A stretch of 64,000 bases of DNA, from the NCBI GenBank assembly GCA_903904605.1, contig CAIVDC010000076.1, positions 1 through 64,000 of the forward strand, given 5' to 3'. How positions within the stretch are numbered: position 1 is the stretch's first letter; each line of letters starts with the position of its first letter. Under the pieces are notes generated by a model that was not told the DNA's origin, did no database searches, and worked only from the letters and a program-made list of their open reading frames with translations. Source of the DNA: an uncultured Sterolibacterium sp. Lineage in GTDB: Bacteria > Pseudomonadota > Gammaproteobacteria > Burkholderiales > Rhodocyclaceae. This document shows positions 8,333 through 18,756 of this stretch, piece by piece. The position numbers and the translations under genes were made by a program.

Positions 8333-10483
8333 CTACTCCAGTACCGGCGCGATGCGGCAAAGCAGGCCGCGGAGGTGGTAGGTGCCCATCGCCGGATCGT
8401 AGGGCGGGCCGTTCCTGGTCAGCATGTTGGCGTTGGACTTCCAGACGCCGTGCTCGGGTCCTTCCTCTTCCGGAAACCACCAGCCGTGTTCGACATGGAT
8501 CACTTTCGGGTCCACGTCGGTCGTCACCTTGGCCCGCTGCTGGATTTTCCCGCGCAGGGTTTCGATCCAGACCCAGTCCCCGTTTTTGATGCCGAGAGGC
8601 GCAGCGGTCTCGGGATGAATTTCGACCAGAGGATCCGGGTGCGCCTTGCGCAATCGGGGCAATTGCCGATGTTCCGAATTGAAGAAGAACGGAATGCGCG
8701 CCCCGGTCGTCAGCACGAGCGGGAAGTCCTTGGCCACGTCGGGCGTGGACAGGGGACTTTCCGGCGGCTCTTCATAGTAGGGCAGCGGGTCGTAGCCCAT
8801 GGCTTCGAGCCTTGTGGCATACAGTTCAATTTTTCCGCTCGGGGTCTTGAAGCCGCCCTCCTTGTACTTTCCGTAGCGGAAGGGCAGTTTGTGGAATCCG
8901 GTTTCGGCCAGTTCCGCGAAGGTCTTGCCGCTCCCCCCGCTGAGAAGCTGCGCCTCGAGAACCTCCTCCAGCGATTCGGTGCCCACCGGAAGATTCATCT
9001 TCCGCGCGAGTTCGATGAATATTTCCTCGTCGGCCTTGCACTCGCCGATCTGCACCGATTTCTGCTGGGCGAAGATCACGTTCGCCGCAACCGTGGGCAG
9101 GCCGGCGAGCGTAGTCAGTTCAGGCCAGGAGGCTGCCGGCAGGACGATATCGGCCAGCTCGGCAGTCGGCGTCATGAACAAATCGGCCACCACCAGCAGG
9201 TCGAGCTTGAGCAGCGATTCGTAAGCTTGCTTGGCGTTGGCGTAGGTGGTCAGGGTATTGTTGCCGAACACCAGGAAGGCCTTGACCGGGTAGGGCAGGC
9301 CCTCGCGCATCGCTTGCAGCAAGGTGGGAATGTGCGCGGCAGGCAGGTCGGCGCCTTCGCCGGCGAGCATCTTGAAGCGGTCGGCGCCCAGGCGCTTGGC
9401 ATTCATCTCCGGGGAGAGGTTTTCGATCAGGCTGGGGAATTTGCCCAGACCCTTCACGCCGAACACCCATCCGCCCGGAACGTCGATATTTCCGGTCAGG
9501 GCAGGCAGCATGGAAATTGCCCGGATGGTTTGAATGCAGTTCGGCGTGTGCTCGATCGCGCAGCCCCATTCCATCATCGAAGGCTTGGTCGCGGCATACA
9601 GGCGCGCCGCGGCGCGAATTTTCTCGGCCGGCACCCAGGTGATCGGCGCGGCCCATTCGGGACTGTAGTCGCGCACCCGTTCGGCAAGCGCGTCGAAGCC
9701 ATGGGTCCACTGCTCGACGAACGCGGCATCGTAGAGCTTCTCTTCGATGATCGCATGCAGCATCGCCAGCGCCAGGGCATCGTCGGTGCCTGGCCGCAGT
9801 TGCAGCCAGATGTCGGCGCGCTTGGCGAGTTGCGTGCTGCGCGGGTCGACCACGATGATCTTGGGGTTGCCCTTCAAGGATTCCCTGGCATCAAACCGGG
9901 TCTCGCCGTCCGGTCCCGAGTTGAGCGGATTGTGGCCCCAGTACACGATGCACTCCGGTGCCGTGCCGCCGGTGAAGTCGCACACCGGAAAATCGCCGAA
10001 GGTGAGGATGGTGGTGTTTACCCGGGGATGAAAGCATTGCGCAAAGCCGGGTTCGCACCAGTTGGGCGTCCCCAGCGCGTGGGCGAAGCGGGAAACCCAG
10101 CGGATGTGATGCCGGCCGGTTCCCGTACCAAGCGCGATCGCTTCTGCGCCGTGCTCGTCCTTGATGGCCTGCACGCGGCTGGCAATTTCATCAAGGGCCT
10201 CATCCCAGGAGATGCGCTGCCACTTCCCTTCGCCGCGCTTGCCCGTCCGCCTCAGCGGATACTTGAGCCGGTCCGGGTGATAGACGAGTGCCATCGTGTT
10301 CGCGCCGATGGGACACAACGAGCCCTTGTTGAGCGGGGAAGCGCGATCGCCGACGACCTTGCTCAGCTTTCCGTCAGTGACGTGCAGATCGACGCCGCAG
10401 CCGCCATGGCAACTGCGGCAGACGCTCTTCAAGATCCTGGTCTCCGGCACGCCCTCAGTCATCTCATCCACGCTCTGATCCAT
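8333..10483 (-). CDS. Molybdopterin (bis-PGD) oxidoreductase, single subunit, formate dehydrogenase/acetylene-hydratase-like layout
   Basis: N-terminal CRSCHGGC-x27-C [4Fe-4S] motif, [12 protein letters not shown], candidate Cys metal ligand (GFAQCFHPR), C-terminal molydop-binding domain. Confidence 0.82.
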   Translation of the reverse strand: MDQSVDEMTEGVPETRILKSVCRSCHGGCGVDLHVTDGKLSKVVGDRASPLNKGSLCPIGANTMALVYHPDRLKYPLRRTGKRGEGKWQRISWDEALDEIASRVQAIKDEHGAEAIALGTGTGRHHIRWVSRFAHALGTPNWCEPGFAQCFHPRVNTTILTFGDFPVCDFTGGTAPECIVYWGHNPLNSGPDGETRFDARESLKGNPKIIVVDPRSTQLAKRADIWLQLRPGTDDALALAMLHAIIEEKLYDAAFVEQWTHGFDALAERVRDYSPEWAAPITWVPAEKIRAAARLYAATKPSMMEWGCAIEHTPNCIQTIRAISMLPALTGNIDVPGGWVFGVKGLGKFPSLIENLSPEMNAKRLGADRFKMLAGEGADLPAAHIPTLLQAMREGLPYPVKAFLVFGNNTLTTYANAKQAYESLLKLDLLVVADLFMTPTAELADIVLPAASWPELTTLAGLPTVAANVIFAQQKSVQIGECKADEEIFIELARKMNLPVGTESLEEVLEAQLLSGGSGKTFAELAETGFHKLPFRYGKYKEGGFKTPSGKIELYATRLEAMGYDPLPYYEEPPESPLSTPDVAKDFPLVLTTGARIPFFFNSEHRQLPRLRKAHPDPLVEIHPETAAPLGIKNGDWVWIETLRGKIQQRAKVTTDVDPKVIHVEHGWWFPEEEGPEHGVWKSNANMLTRNGPPYDPAMGTYHLRGLLCRIAPVLE

Positions 10484-10493
10484 CCGCGGTTCT

Positions 10494-10841
10494 TCAGTCT
10501 TTGGTCTCGGGCACGATCAAGTGCAGCAGCTTGATTTCGCCGTTGGCGCCCGGCCGGATGACGGCGGCCTCGTTCGGACCCAGATAGACACCGGCGCCCT
10601 TGGTCACCGGGTAGGCCTGCTGATTGAGGTTGATGACGGCATCTCCCTCCATCAGATAGATCAGCTCGTGCGTTCCTGTCTTTGCGTTCGCCTTCAGCGT
10701 GTCGTCGCCTTTCAGCCAATGGAGTTTGGCCAGGACATTCTTGGCCCCGCACAGCGCCTCGTTGAGAATCTCGGCGCTCGAGCCGGCCCCGGCCACGCTT
10801 TGCCGGGCACATTCGTCGGTCTTGATAAAAGTTAAGCTCAT
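10494..10841 (-). CDS. Small cupin-domain protein
   Basis: THELIYLMEGDAVINL...GAGVYLGPNE cupin motifs. Confidence 0.7.
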   Translation of the reverse strand: MSLTFIKTDECARQSVAGAGSSAEILNEALCGAKNVLAKLHWLKGDDTLKANAKTGTHELIYLMEGDAVINLNQQAYPVTKGAGVYLGPNEAAVIRPGANGEIKLLHLIVPETKD

Positions 10842-10870
10842 GTCGTTTCCCTAGTAAGTGGCGCTCGTGT

Positions 10871-11284
10871 TCAGCTCTGAACCCAGACCTTGCCGTCAAT
10901 CTTTTCCCAGAGAAGGTCGTCAGGGGTGCCATCGAGGATGGTCGTCTGAAACCGGTTGGGCGCCTGGAATTCAAAGTAGAAGAGCGGCTCGGTCGCACGC
11001 AGGCGGTGCTTCTCTTCGGCGGGAATGAAGATCATGTCGCCGGGGCCGACCTTGGTCACGCCTTCCTCGCTCTCGACCGTCGCCTGTCCTTCCATGATGA
11101 AGTAGAAATGCTCGCAGTTCTTGTGCATGTGATACGGAGAGGCCGCGCCCTTCTTGTAGTGCATGACCCCGGCCAGCATGTGATTGATGTTCGAGATCTC
11201 CTTGCTCACAAAGAAGATGCGTTCCCGCCCGGGAACCGTCGATACGAGCTTTGGCAGCTCGTTTTCGTGAAAGAGATAAGCCAT
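10871..11284 (-). CDS. Cupin-domain protein
   Basis: SPYHMHKNCEHFYFIMEGQATVE...VGPGDMIFIPAEEKH cupin motifs 1 and 2. Confidence 0.8.
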   Translation of the reverse strand: MAYLFHENELPKLVSTVPGRERIFFVSKEISNINHMLAGVMHYKKGAASPYHMHKNCEHFYFIMEGQATVESEEGVTKVGPGDMIFIPAEEKHRLRATEPLFYFEFQAPNRFQTTILDGTPDDLLWEKIDGKVWVQS

Positions 11285-11322
11285 AACTTCTCCTTGATTT
11301 AGTTTTGGTAATAGATGGATTG

Positions 11323-12159
11323 CTACGCCGAGGCTTCGATGGCCCCGAGATAAATGCTCTGCTCCTTTAGGTGCACGTCAAGCCGGGGCCTGTCGAGAAT
11401 TTGCAGCTGGTAGGCGCCGCTCCCCGGTTTCAGATTGCTGAAGCGAAATTCGCCGAAGGTGTCGCTCGTCTGCTCTGCGACGACGCTACCCTGCTGCAGC
11501 AGCTTGACATGAACGCCGTCTGCGCACTCCTCCACGCCCTTTACCGTCTTGGTCAGCGCGCCGCCGATGAATACCGAGAAGAAACGCACCAGATTGCGGT
11601 AATACACCCGCGGTCTGGTCCCAAGTTCGGGGGACAGCACTTCGAGCCCGTCGCGCTCGACCAGCTGTTGCATTTCGGCATCGGTCACGTGCAGCGTTCG
11701 CATCGCCTGGGTCGGACACATCTGCGAACCGCGCGTCTTGGTCCAGCCCTGGTCGAGCAGATGGGCATCGAAGGGCCAGGCTTGCGGCAGCTGTTTCTCT
11801 TCGTTCCAGAATACCGCTTGGTAGGGGCAGGCTTCGACGATCTGTCTTTGGCCTCGCGCCTTTTCCGGATGGATGATCACGATCCCGTCATCGCGCTTGA
11901 CCACCGCACCGTCTTTCGCGGCCTTCAGGCACGGCGGGTTGTCGCAGTGATTGCACATGACCGGCAGGTAGCTCACCTCGACCATCGGCTTCTGGCCTGT
12001 CTCGCGCGCGCGGATATCGATCCAGCGCTGCCCGTGTTTCTGCATTTCCGCGGCATAGCCGGGAAATTCGTTGCCGTAGTACTCGTCGTGGCAGGACAGT
12101 GCGCAACCATTGCAGTTAAAGCACTTGGCCACGTCGATCACGAGGTTCCATTTCTTCAC
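11323..12159 (-). CDS. Transhydroxylase-like [4Fe-4S] small subunit with C-terminal Cna-B/transthyretin-like domain
   Basis: [31 protein letters not shown] clusters; C-terminal [31 protein letters not shown] beta-sandwich repeat as in pyrogallol transhydroxylase beta subunit. Confidence 0.85.
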   Translation of the reverse strand: MKKWNLVIDVAKCFNCNGCALSCHDEYYGNEFPGYAAEMQKHGQRWIDIRARETGQKPMVEVSYLPVMCNHCDNPPCLKAAKDGAVVKRDDGIVIIHPEKARGQRQIVEACPYQAVFWNEEKQLPQAWPFDAHLLDQGWTKTRGSQMCPTQAMRTLHVTDAEMQQLVERDGLEVLSPELGTRPRVYYRNLVRFFSVFIGGALTKTVKGVEECADGVHVKLLQQGSVVAEQTSDTFGEFRFSNLKPGSGAYQLQILDRPRLDVHLKEQSIYLGAIEASA

Positions 12160-15100
12160 AGCGCCACCTCCTGCTCTTCGCGCTTCCCGGGCGCGGTCTT
12201 CAAAACTGCGCTGCCGTCCCAGAGCTCCACCTGGATCAGGCAGGAGTTGCAGGCCGTTCCGGTGACCTTCTTGGCGATCGAACGCTTGGGCGTCAGCTGG
12301 TTGATGCAGCCGCCCCGATCGACCGAATGGCCGGGCTCGCCCATCGGATCATAGACGCCCGAGGCGCTGTACGAATGGACCACGCCGTCGGGCAACCGTC
12401 CCGTCACTTCCGCGGCGCAGACCACGGAGGCGCGATCGTTGTAGGCCAGGACCAGATCGTGCATATTGATCCCGCGCGCCAAAGCATCCTGCGCACTTAT
12501 GCGGAGGGTCCAGTAGTAGTAGCCGTCGATCAGCACGCGGTGCTCGCGAATGTCGTTGGTCGAGCTGTCCTTGCCGTCGTTCATGGTGTGATAACTGAAT
12601 CGCGAATGTGGCGAGATCAGCTGCAACGGATAGCGCTTAAAGTCCTCCGACTGAGCCCCCTCCCAGGAAGGCAGATATTTGACGATCGGCGGGCGCTCCG
12701 GATCGTTGGCGTCGAAATGCTTGAGGCTCGAGCACTCGAATTCGAACTTGCCGGACTGGGTCTGCAGGCCTTCGAGGTAGTTCTCGCTATAGTCGCCTGG
12801 CAACGGATGTGGCTCCGGCACGTCCTTCTTCCGTCCTTCGTAAAACCACCGGTTCGAGGGTGGATCGCGCTGATCTTCCGGCGACGGCGGGACAACGAAA
12901 TAGCCCTTCTTCAGAAACTTCTTCCAGGAGATGTGCTTGGGCAGATCCGAAGCGTCGAACATCTTCTTCACCCAGTTGAGCTCGGTCATGCCCTCACAGA
13001 AATAGGTGCCGAGGCCCAGCCGCGAGCCAAGTTCGGTGAAGATCTGGAAATCCGACTTCGACTCTCCCAGGGGCTCGATGCATTTGTGCTGCATCAGAAC
13101 CACCCGGTGGTTCATCTGGGTCTGGCCATGCAGCGCATATCCGCCGGTTCCGCCGAATTCGCTGATGTCGTAGCGTTCGTAGTTGGTGCACGCCGGCAGG
13201 AGAATGTCGGCATACTTGGCCTCGCCCTCGAACCAGATGGACTGATTGACGACAAACGGCAGCTTGTCGGTCCGGTAGGATTTGACGTAGCGGTTGGAGT
13301 CGTTCATCGTCCCGAACGATGCCCCACCATACTTGTAGAGCATCTGGATGGTCGAGTGCCCGGCTTTCGGGTAGCTGAATTTCTGGAACTGGCCTTCGAT
13401 CGTCTGGCCATCCCACGGGTAACCTTCCGCCTTGCCTTCGAGGATCGCCTCGGGAATCTGTAGCCGGGGCACTTTCTGTGACGAGGTATTGAACGACGGG
13501 AGTTGCGGCATGCGCAAATACAGGCTGACGCCCAGGGCGGTCGAGGTAAGGTCGCCGGACATGCCGCCATCGGCATAGCCCGGAAACGAGAAGCCCAGAT
13601 CGATCGGCGTGCCCCACTGAAGCAGTCCGTAATTGACGCCTGGCTTTCCTACGCCCTGCATGGCCATCAGGCAGGCCATGGTCCGCGCCCATTGGATGCC
13701 CGTTGCCGATCGGCAGGCACCGCCGTGGCCGTTGCCCCAACTGCCGGCGCCCAGATAAGTCTTCCTGCTTGCCCAGCGCCGCGCCAATGCGCGCACTTCC
13801 CGGGCCGGAACGCCGGTTTCGCTTTCCTGCCATTCGGGAGTCTTGGCTATGCCATCCTCTTCGCCCAGCAGGTAGTCGCGCCATTTTTCGAAACCCAGGC
13901 AGCGATCGGCGACGAATTTCTTGTCGTAGGTGTCGTCGGTAATCCACACGTATGCGATGGCCATGCCCATCGCCGCATCGGTCGCGGGCTTGGGCGCAAT
14001 CCACTTTCCGCCGAGCAAGGCGGCGGTATGATTGAGGTACGGATCGATATGAACAACTTCGATGCCCATTTCCTTCAGCCACTGGCGGCGTGGCGTCCCT
14101 TCATGCGCTGAATATGAGCCGCTGGTGGTTTCCGGATCGGCCGACCAGAACACGACCATTTCAGCTTCCTTCATCAGGTCCTCGACCAGGCCATAGGTCT
14201 CGACCTGGCCCAGGCGCATGCTGTAGCCGTAATGGTGCATCGCGCCCCAATACCAGCCTTCCCAACTGTCCGGGTTGTGCATCACCTTGGTCGTGCCGAT
14301 GGCGTTGAAGAACTTGTAGGCGGCGCTGATGTAATAGCCGATGTTGCCCCAGGTATGGTGCGAACCGTGGTTGCACATGATCGCGCCCTGGCCATAATCG
14401 CGCTTCACGCGCTTGATTTCCGAAGCGACGATATCGAGCGCCTCGTCCCAACTGATCCGGACATAGCCGGAAATGCCGCGATTCTCGCAATTGCGTTCGC
14501 CGTTTGGATCGAAGTCGACGCGCTTCATCGGATACAGCAGGCGATCCGGCGAATAGATGGTGGATTTCTGGCAAACCGTATGCGACGCCATCGAGGTTTG
14601 ACGGGGCGGCGTCCAGCGCTTGCCTCTGGCCTCGATGGACCAGGTCGGCGCGTCGGTGTCGTCAAACTCTATCGGCGTCAGTCGGACTACCTTGCCGTCC
14701 TTGACATGCACGAAGGCCGGGCCGCCGTTGGTATTGGTCACGTAACGCGTGACGCCGTTGCCCAAGTCGGTGCCGTATTCCCAATGCAGCGTCGGAATCA
14801 TGTTCAGCGTCTGGGTGAACCAGACCACCAGGTCGTCAGGACCATCGGCTTGCAGCTGAAAACCCTTGATCGCCTCGACGCGCTCGATCTCATCGACATG
14901 CAAGCTGAATAGCCGCAGGCCGAGTTCGGCGCTGGCGACCGTTACCTTGATGTCCGGCGCCTTGTGCAGGCCGCGGCCCGAAATGACCTTGCCATTCTCG
15001 AAAGTAAAATAGCGTGCGACCGCATTGTCTTTGGTGCGCATCTGTGCGGTAAAATTCTTCTCGGCGAGGTGCTTGGCGAATTTCGGATGGCGGCGCGCCA

Positions 15101-15164
15101 TGAACCGAACAGCCTGCAGGAGACCCCACAGGACAACTGTGAACTTGACGTCGGCGGATCGCAT
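12156..15164 (-). CDS. Pyrogallol-phloroglucinol transhydroxylase / resorcinol-hydroxylase-like Mo-bisPGD large subunit with N-terminal SCP2-like extension
   Basis: [25 protein letters not shown]...[11 protein letters not shown]...[12 protein letters not shown]...[11 protein letters not shown]...; no N-terminal Cys cluster; ATGA overlap with the small subunit. Confidence 0.85.
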   Translation of the reverse strand: MRSADVKFTVVLWGLLQAVRFMARRHPKFAKHLAEKNFTAQMRTKDNAVARYFTFENGKVISGRGLHKAPDIKVTVASAELGLRLFSLHVDEIERVEAIKGFQLQADGPDDLVVWFTQTLNMIPTLHWEYGTDLGNGVTRYVTNTNGGPAFVHVKDGKVVRLTPIEFDDTDAPTWSIEARGKRWTPPRQTSMASHTVCQKSTIYSPDRLLYPMKRVDFDPNGERNCENRGISGYVRISWDEALDIVASEIKRVKRDYGQGAIMCNHGSHHTWGNIGYYISAAYKFFNAIGTTKVMHNPDSWEGWYWGAMHHYGYSMRLGQVETYGLVEDLMKEAEMVVFWSADPETTSGSYSAHEGTPRRQWLKEMGIEVVHIDPYLNHTAALLGGKWIAPKPATDAAMGMAIAYVWITDDTYDKKFVADRCLGFEKWRDYLLGEEDGIAKTPEWQESETGVPAREVRALARRWASRKTYLGAGSWGNGHGGACRSATGIQWARTMACLMAMQGVGKPGVNYGLLQWGTPIDLGFSFPGYADGGMSGDLTSTALGVSLYLRMPQLPSFNTSSQKVPRLQIPEAILEGKAEGYPWDGQTIEGQFQKFSYPKAGHSTIQMLYKYGGASFGTMNDSNRYVKSYRTDKLPFVVNQSIWFEGEAKYADILLPACTNYERYDISEFGGTGGYALHGQTQMNHRVVLMQHKCIEPLGESKSDFQIFTELGSRLGLGTYFCEGMTELNWVKKMFDASDLPKHISWKKFLKKGYFVVPPSPEDQRDPPSNRWFYEGRKKDVPEPHPLPGDYSENYLEGLQTQSGKFEFECSSLKHFDANDPERPPIVKYLPSWEGAQSEDFKRYPLQLISPHSRFSYHTMNDGKDSSTNDIREHRVLIDGYYYWTLRISAQDALARGINMHDLVLAYNDRASVVCAAEVTGRLPDGVVHSYSASGVYDPMGEPGHSVDRGGCINQLTPKRSIAKKVTGTACNSCLIQVELWDGSAVLKTAPGKREEQEVAL

Positions 15165-15387
15165 GCTTTCTCCCTGATTCTGCGAGACGGGCTAGTTTCC
15201 CTTTCTTCTCGCCGCAAACTCTGTCTATTGAAAGAACTTTCAGGGAGCGATTCTAGAGGCTGTACTGATCACCAAGTGATTCACTATCTTGCGATGTTGA
15301 TCGAAGATATGCATACGGCCGAGCACAAAGATCATTGGAGAGGTATTCTGTACGAACAAAAACCCTAACCCACCTCAGGAGAGAACA

Positions 15388-16551
15388 GTGAAAAGATTGA
15401 TGAAACTAGTCCTGGCCGCAGCCTGCCTCGTTGCCGCGACCGCCAGCTTGGCCGCGGAGCCGTTCAAGATAGGCCTGATACTGCCGCTCTCCGGTCCGTT
15501 CGCCTCGACCGGCAAGCAGATCCTGACCGCGGCCAATCTCTACATGCAGCAAAAGGGGGACACCGTTGCCGGGCGCAAGATCGAACTCATCGTGAAGGAC
15601 GATGGCGGCCTGCAACCGGAAGTCACCAAGCGCCTCGCCCAGGAACTGGCCACCCAGGACAAGGTCAATGTCCTGGCCGGTTTCGGCCTGACGCCGCTGG
15701 CTTTCGCCGCGGCGCCGATCGCCACCCAGGCGAAGATCCCCATGGTGGTCATGTCGGCGGCGACGGACTCCATTCCCCAGCGTTCCCCCTACATCGTCAG
15801 GACATCCCGGAACATGTTCCAGCTCACGGCCCCCATGGCGGACTGGGCGGCGAAAAACAAGATCAAGACGGTGATCACCCTGGTTTCGGATTACGGGCCG
15901 GGCATCGACGCGGAAGGGATCTTTACCAAGCGCTTTGCCGAAAACGGCGGCAAGATTCTGGACACGCTGCGCGTCCCGCTGAAGAACCCCGACTTTGCGC
16001 CCTTCCTGCGGCGGATCAAGGACTCCAAACCGGATGCACTCTTTGTCTTCGTCCCCTCGGGCGTGGGGAGCGCGGTGATGAAGCAGTTCACGGAGAAGGG
16101 ACTTGGCGCCGCCGGCATCAAGCTGATCGGCACGGGTGACGTGCTGGATGACGACATCCTGCCCGGGATGGGCATGGAGGCGGTCGGCATCGTGACCGCC
16201 GACAACTACTCGGCAGCCCACGATTCTCCCGAAAACAAGGCCTACGTCGCCGCCTTGAGGAAGTTTTCCGGCAGCAACATGCGTCCCAACGTCATGTCCA
16301 TTGGCGGCTACGACGGCATGCATCTGATCTACGAAGCCCTGAAGAAAGCCGGCCCCGACGCCGACGGCGATAAGCTGCTCGCCGCGATGAAGGGCACGAG
16401 TTGGGTCAGTCCGCAGGGACCCGTGCACATCGATCCGGAAACACGCGATATCGTGCAGGACATCTACATCCGTCGTTCGGAAATGGTGAAGGGCGAGGTG
16501 TACAACATCGAGTTCGACAAGTACGAGAACTTCAAAGCCCCGATCCATTGA
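15388..16551 (+). CDS. Liv-type ABC transporter substrate-binding protein (GTG start)
   Basis: Signal peptide [53 protein letters not shown]. Confidence 0.88.
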   Translation: MKRLMKLVLAAACLVAATASLAAEPFKIGLILPLSGPFASTGKQILTAANLYMQQKGDTVAGRKIELIVKDDGGLQPEVTKRLAQELATQDKVNVLAGFGLTPLAFAAAPIATQAKIPMVVMSAATDSIPQRSPYIVRTSRNMFQLTAPMADWAAKNKIKTVITLVSDYGPGIDAEGIFTKRFAENGGKILDTLRVPLKNPDFAPFLRRIKDSKPDALFVFVPSGVGSAVMKQFTEKGLGAAGIKLIGTGDVLDDDILPGMGMEAVGIVTADNYSAAHDSPENKAYVAALRKFSGSNMRPNVMSIGGYDGMHLIYEALKKAGPDADGDKLLAAMKGTSWVSPQGPVHIDPETRDIVQDIYIRRSEMVKGEVYNIEFDKYENFKAPIH

Positions 16552-16687
16552 GCGAGGTCCGGAGCCCGGCATCGGCGATGTCATCCGGGGCCGCCGCCCC
16601 GGCGGTGACCGGCTTCGCCGCCTGATTCCCTCTGCGGGGCGCCGGAGCCTCTATAATCCGCCTGCCTTGACGAACCTAGACCCGCCC

Positions 16688-17326
16688 ATGAAATTCCGCA
16701 TCATTCCGGTCACCCCTTTTCAGCAGAACTGTTCGCTCCTGTGGTGCGAAGAAACGGGAGAGGCTGCCGTCGTCGATCCCGGCGGCGACCTTCCGCAGAT
16801 CATCGATGCGGCCAGTCAGTTGCAGGTGCGTATCGTGAAAATCCTTCTCACGCACGGCCATATCGATCATGCCGGCGGCACGGCGGCGCTCGCGTCGCAA
16901 CTCGGGGTACCGGTGGAAGGCCCGCAGCAGGAGGAGCGCTTCTGGATCGATCAACTGCCGCAACAAGGACGGATGTTCGGTTTTCCGCACGTGGAGTCCT
17001 TCACCCCCGATCGCTGGCTCAATGATGGCGACCAGGTGCGTTTCGGCAACGTCACTCTCGACGTGCTGCACTGCCCTGGCCATACGCCCGGGCATGTGGT
17101 GTTCTTTTGCGCCCAGGCGAAGCTGGCGATCGTCGGCGATGTGCTTTTCCAGGGGTCGATCGGCCGCACCGACTTTCCGCGCGGCGACCACGAAACCCTG
17201 ATCCGCTCGATCCGGGGCAAACTCTGGCCGCTGGGCGACGAGGTGAGCTTCATTCCCGGCCACGGGCCGATGTCCACCTTCGGCGCGGAGCGGCGCAGCA
17301 ACCCCTACGTCTCCGACCGCGCCTGA
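16688..17326 (+). CDS. MBL-fold metallo-hydrolase (glyoxalase II-like)
   Basis: [27 protein letters not shown] motifs. Confidence 0.85.
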   Translation: MKFRIIPVTPFQQNCSLLWCEETGEAAVVDPGGDLPQIIDAASQLQVRIVKILLTHGHIDHAGGTAALASQLGVPVEGPQQEERFWIDQLPQQGRMFGFPHVESFTPDRWLNDGDQVRFGNVTLDVLHCPGHTPGHVVFFCAQAKLAIVGDVLFQGSIGRTDFPRGDHETLIRSIRGKLWPLGDEVSFIPGHGPMSTFGAERRSNPYVSDRA

Positions 17327-17338
17327 CCGGACCGGTGG

Positions 17339-17767
17339 CTATTTCTTCAGCGCGTCGCGGATCTCGCGCAACAACAGGACATCCTCCGCCGGCGCAGCGG
17401 GTGGAGCGGGGGGCTTGGGCTGTTCCCGCTTCAGGCGGTTGATCTGTTTGACCATGATGAAGATGATGAAGGCCAGGATGGCGAAATTGATGGCGATGGT
17501 CAGGAAATTGCCCCAGGCGAATACCGGTATGCCGGCTTTTCTGACTTCGGCCAGTGTCATGCTCACCCCGGGCGGAACTTCCTTCAGGGCGATGAAGTAA
17601 TTGGTGAAATCCAGACCGCCGAGAATGCGGCCGACGACAGGCATGATCAGATCGCCGACCACCGAATCGACTATCTTGCCGAAAGCTCCGCCGATGATGA
17701 CCCCGACCGCGAGATCGATGACGTTGCCCTTGACCGCGAACTCCTTGAATTCCTGCATGATGCTCAT
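17339..17767 (-). CDS. mscL: Large-conductance mechanosensitive channel
   Basis: [33 protein letters not shown]. Confidence 0.95.
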   Translation of the reverse strand: MSIMQEFKEFAVKGNVIDLAVGVIIGGAFGKIVDSVVGDLIMPVVGRILGGLDFTNYFIALKEVPPGVSMTLAEVRKAGIPVFAWGNFLTIAINFAILAFIIFIMVKQINRLKREQPKPPAPPAAPAEDVLLLREIRDALKK

Positions 17768-17841
17768 GGTTCTCTTCTCCCGGGACGGCGCTTCCATGCT
17801 GCGGCTGGTTCGATGAAACACATGGTAGCAGGAGCCGGCGC

Positions 17842-18756
17842 TTGAAGAAACCTGTGAAGTTGCGCCTCGGTGTCGACCTCGGCGGCACCAAGATCGAAGT
17901 CGTCGCGCTCGCCGAGCCCGATGGGGAGCTCCTGCGCCGCCGAGTGCCCACGCCCAAGGGCGACTACCCGGGCACGGTGCACGCCGTTGCGGACCTGGTC
18001 TTGCAGGCCGAACAGGAATTGCGGCAGCGAGGCAGCGTCGGCATCGGCATCCCTGGATCCGTCTCGGCCCTGACTGGCCGCATCAGGAACGCCAACTCCA
18101 CCTGGCTCATCGGCCAGCCGCTGCAGCGCGATCTGGAGGCGGCTCTGGGTAGTGAAGTGCGGCTGGCCAACGATGCCAACTGCTTCGCCCTCTCCGAGGC
18201 AATCGATGGCGCCGGGGCCGGTCATGAGGTGGTGTTCGGGGCCATCCTGGGGACCGGCGTGGGCGGCGGGATCGTCGTTCGGGGCCGGCTGCTGAATGGC
18301 GCCAACGGCATCGCCGGCGAGTGGGGACACAACCCGATGCCGGGAGAAGCGGCGGGCAGGCCGGGTGGTGAATGCTACTGCGGTCGCCGCGGCTGCATCG
18401 AGACCTATCTTTCCGGCCCGGGACTGGCCGCAGACCACCTCGCCGCCACGGGACGGATGCTTTCACCGCAGGATATCGTCCTGTCTGCGCCCGGGGACGC
18501 CGCCTGCGAGGCGACGCTGCAGCGCTTCGAATCGCGCCTGGCGCGGGCCCTGGCGCAGGTGATCAACCTTCTTGACCCGGACGTCATTGTCCTGGGCGGC
18601 GGCCTTTCGAACATCGACCGACTTTACGATACGGTCCCGCGACTCTGGCTGGAGCACGTCTTCTCCGACCGTGTCGCCACCCGCCTCCTGAGGAACCGCC
18701 ATGGCGACTCGGGCGGCGTGCGCGGCGCCGCCCGGCTTTGGCCGGGAGAAGGATGA
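17842..18756 (+). CDS. ROK-family sugar kinase (fructokinase-like)
   Basis: [35 protein letters not shown] Zn/ROK signature. Confidence 0.85.
   Translation: MKKPVKLRLGVDLGGTKIEVVALAEPDGELLRRRVPTPKGDYPGTVHAVADLVLQAEQELRQRGSVGIGIPGSVSALTGRIRNANSTWLIGQPLQRDLEAALGSEVRLANDANCFALSEAIDGAGAGHEVVFGAILGTGVGGGIVVRGRLLNGANGIAGEWGHNPMPGEAAGRPGGECYCGRRGCIETYLSGPGLAADHLAATGRMLSPQDIVLSAPGDAACEATLQRFESRLARALAQVINLLDPDVIVLGGGLSNIDRLYDTVPRLWLEHVFSDRVATRLLRNRHGDSGGVRGAARLWPGEG

Noticed and set aside
8249-10534. 761-aa plus-strand ORF opposite the Mo oxidoreductase
   Set aside because: Antisense shadow ORF; the minus strand encodes a clear molybdopterin enzyme.
16585-16602. CCGGGGC-CGCC-GCCCCGG hairpin as rho-independent terminator of the SBP gene
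   Set aside because: Stem is perfect but no U-tract follows; could be a 3'-end stabiliser, so not called as a terminator.
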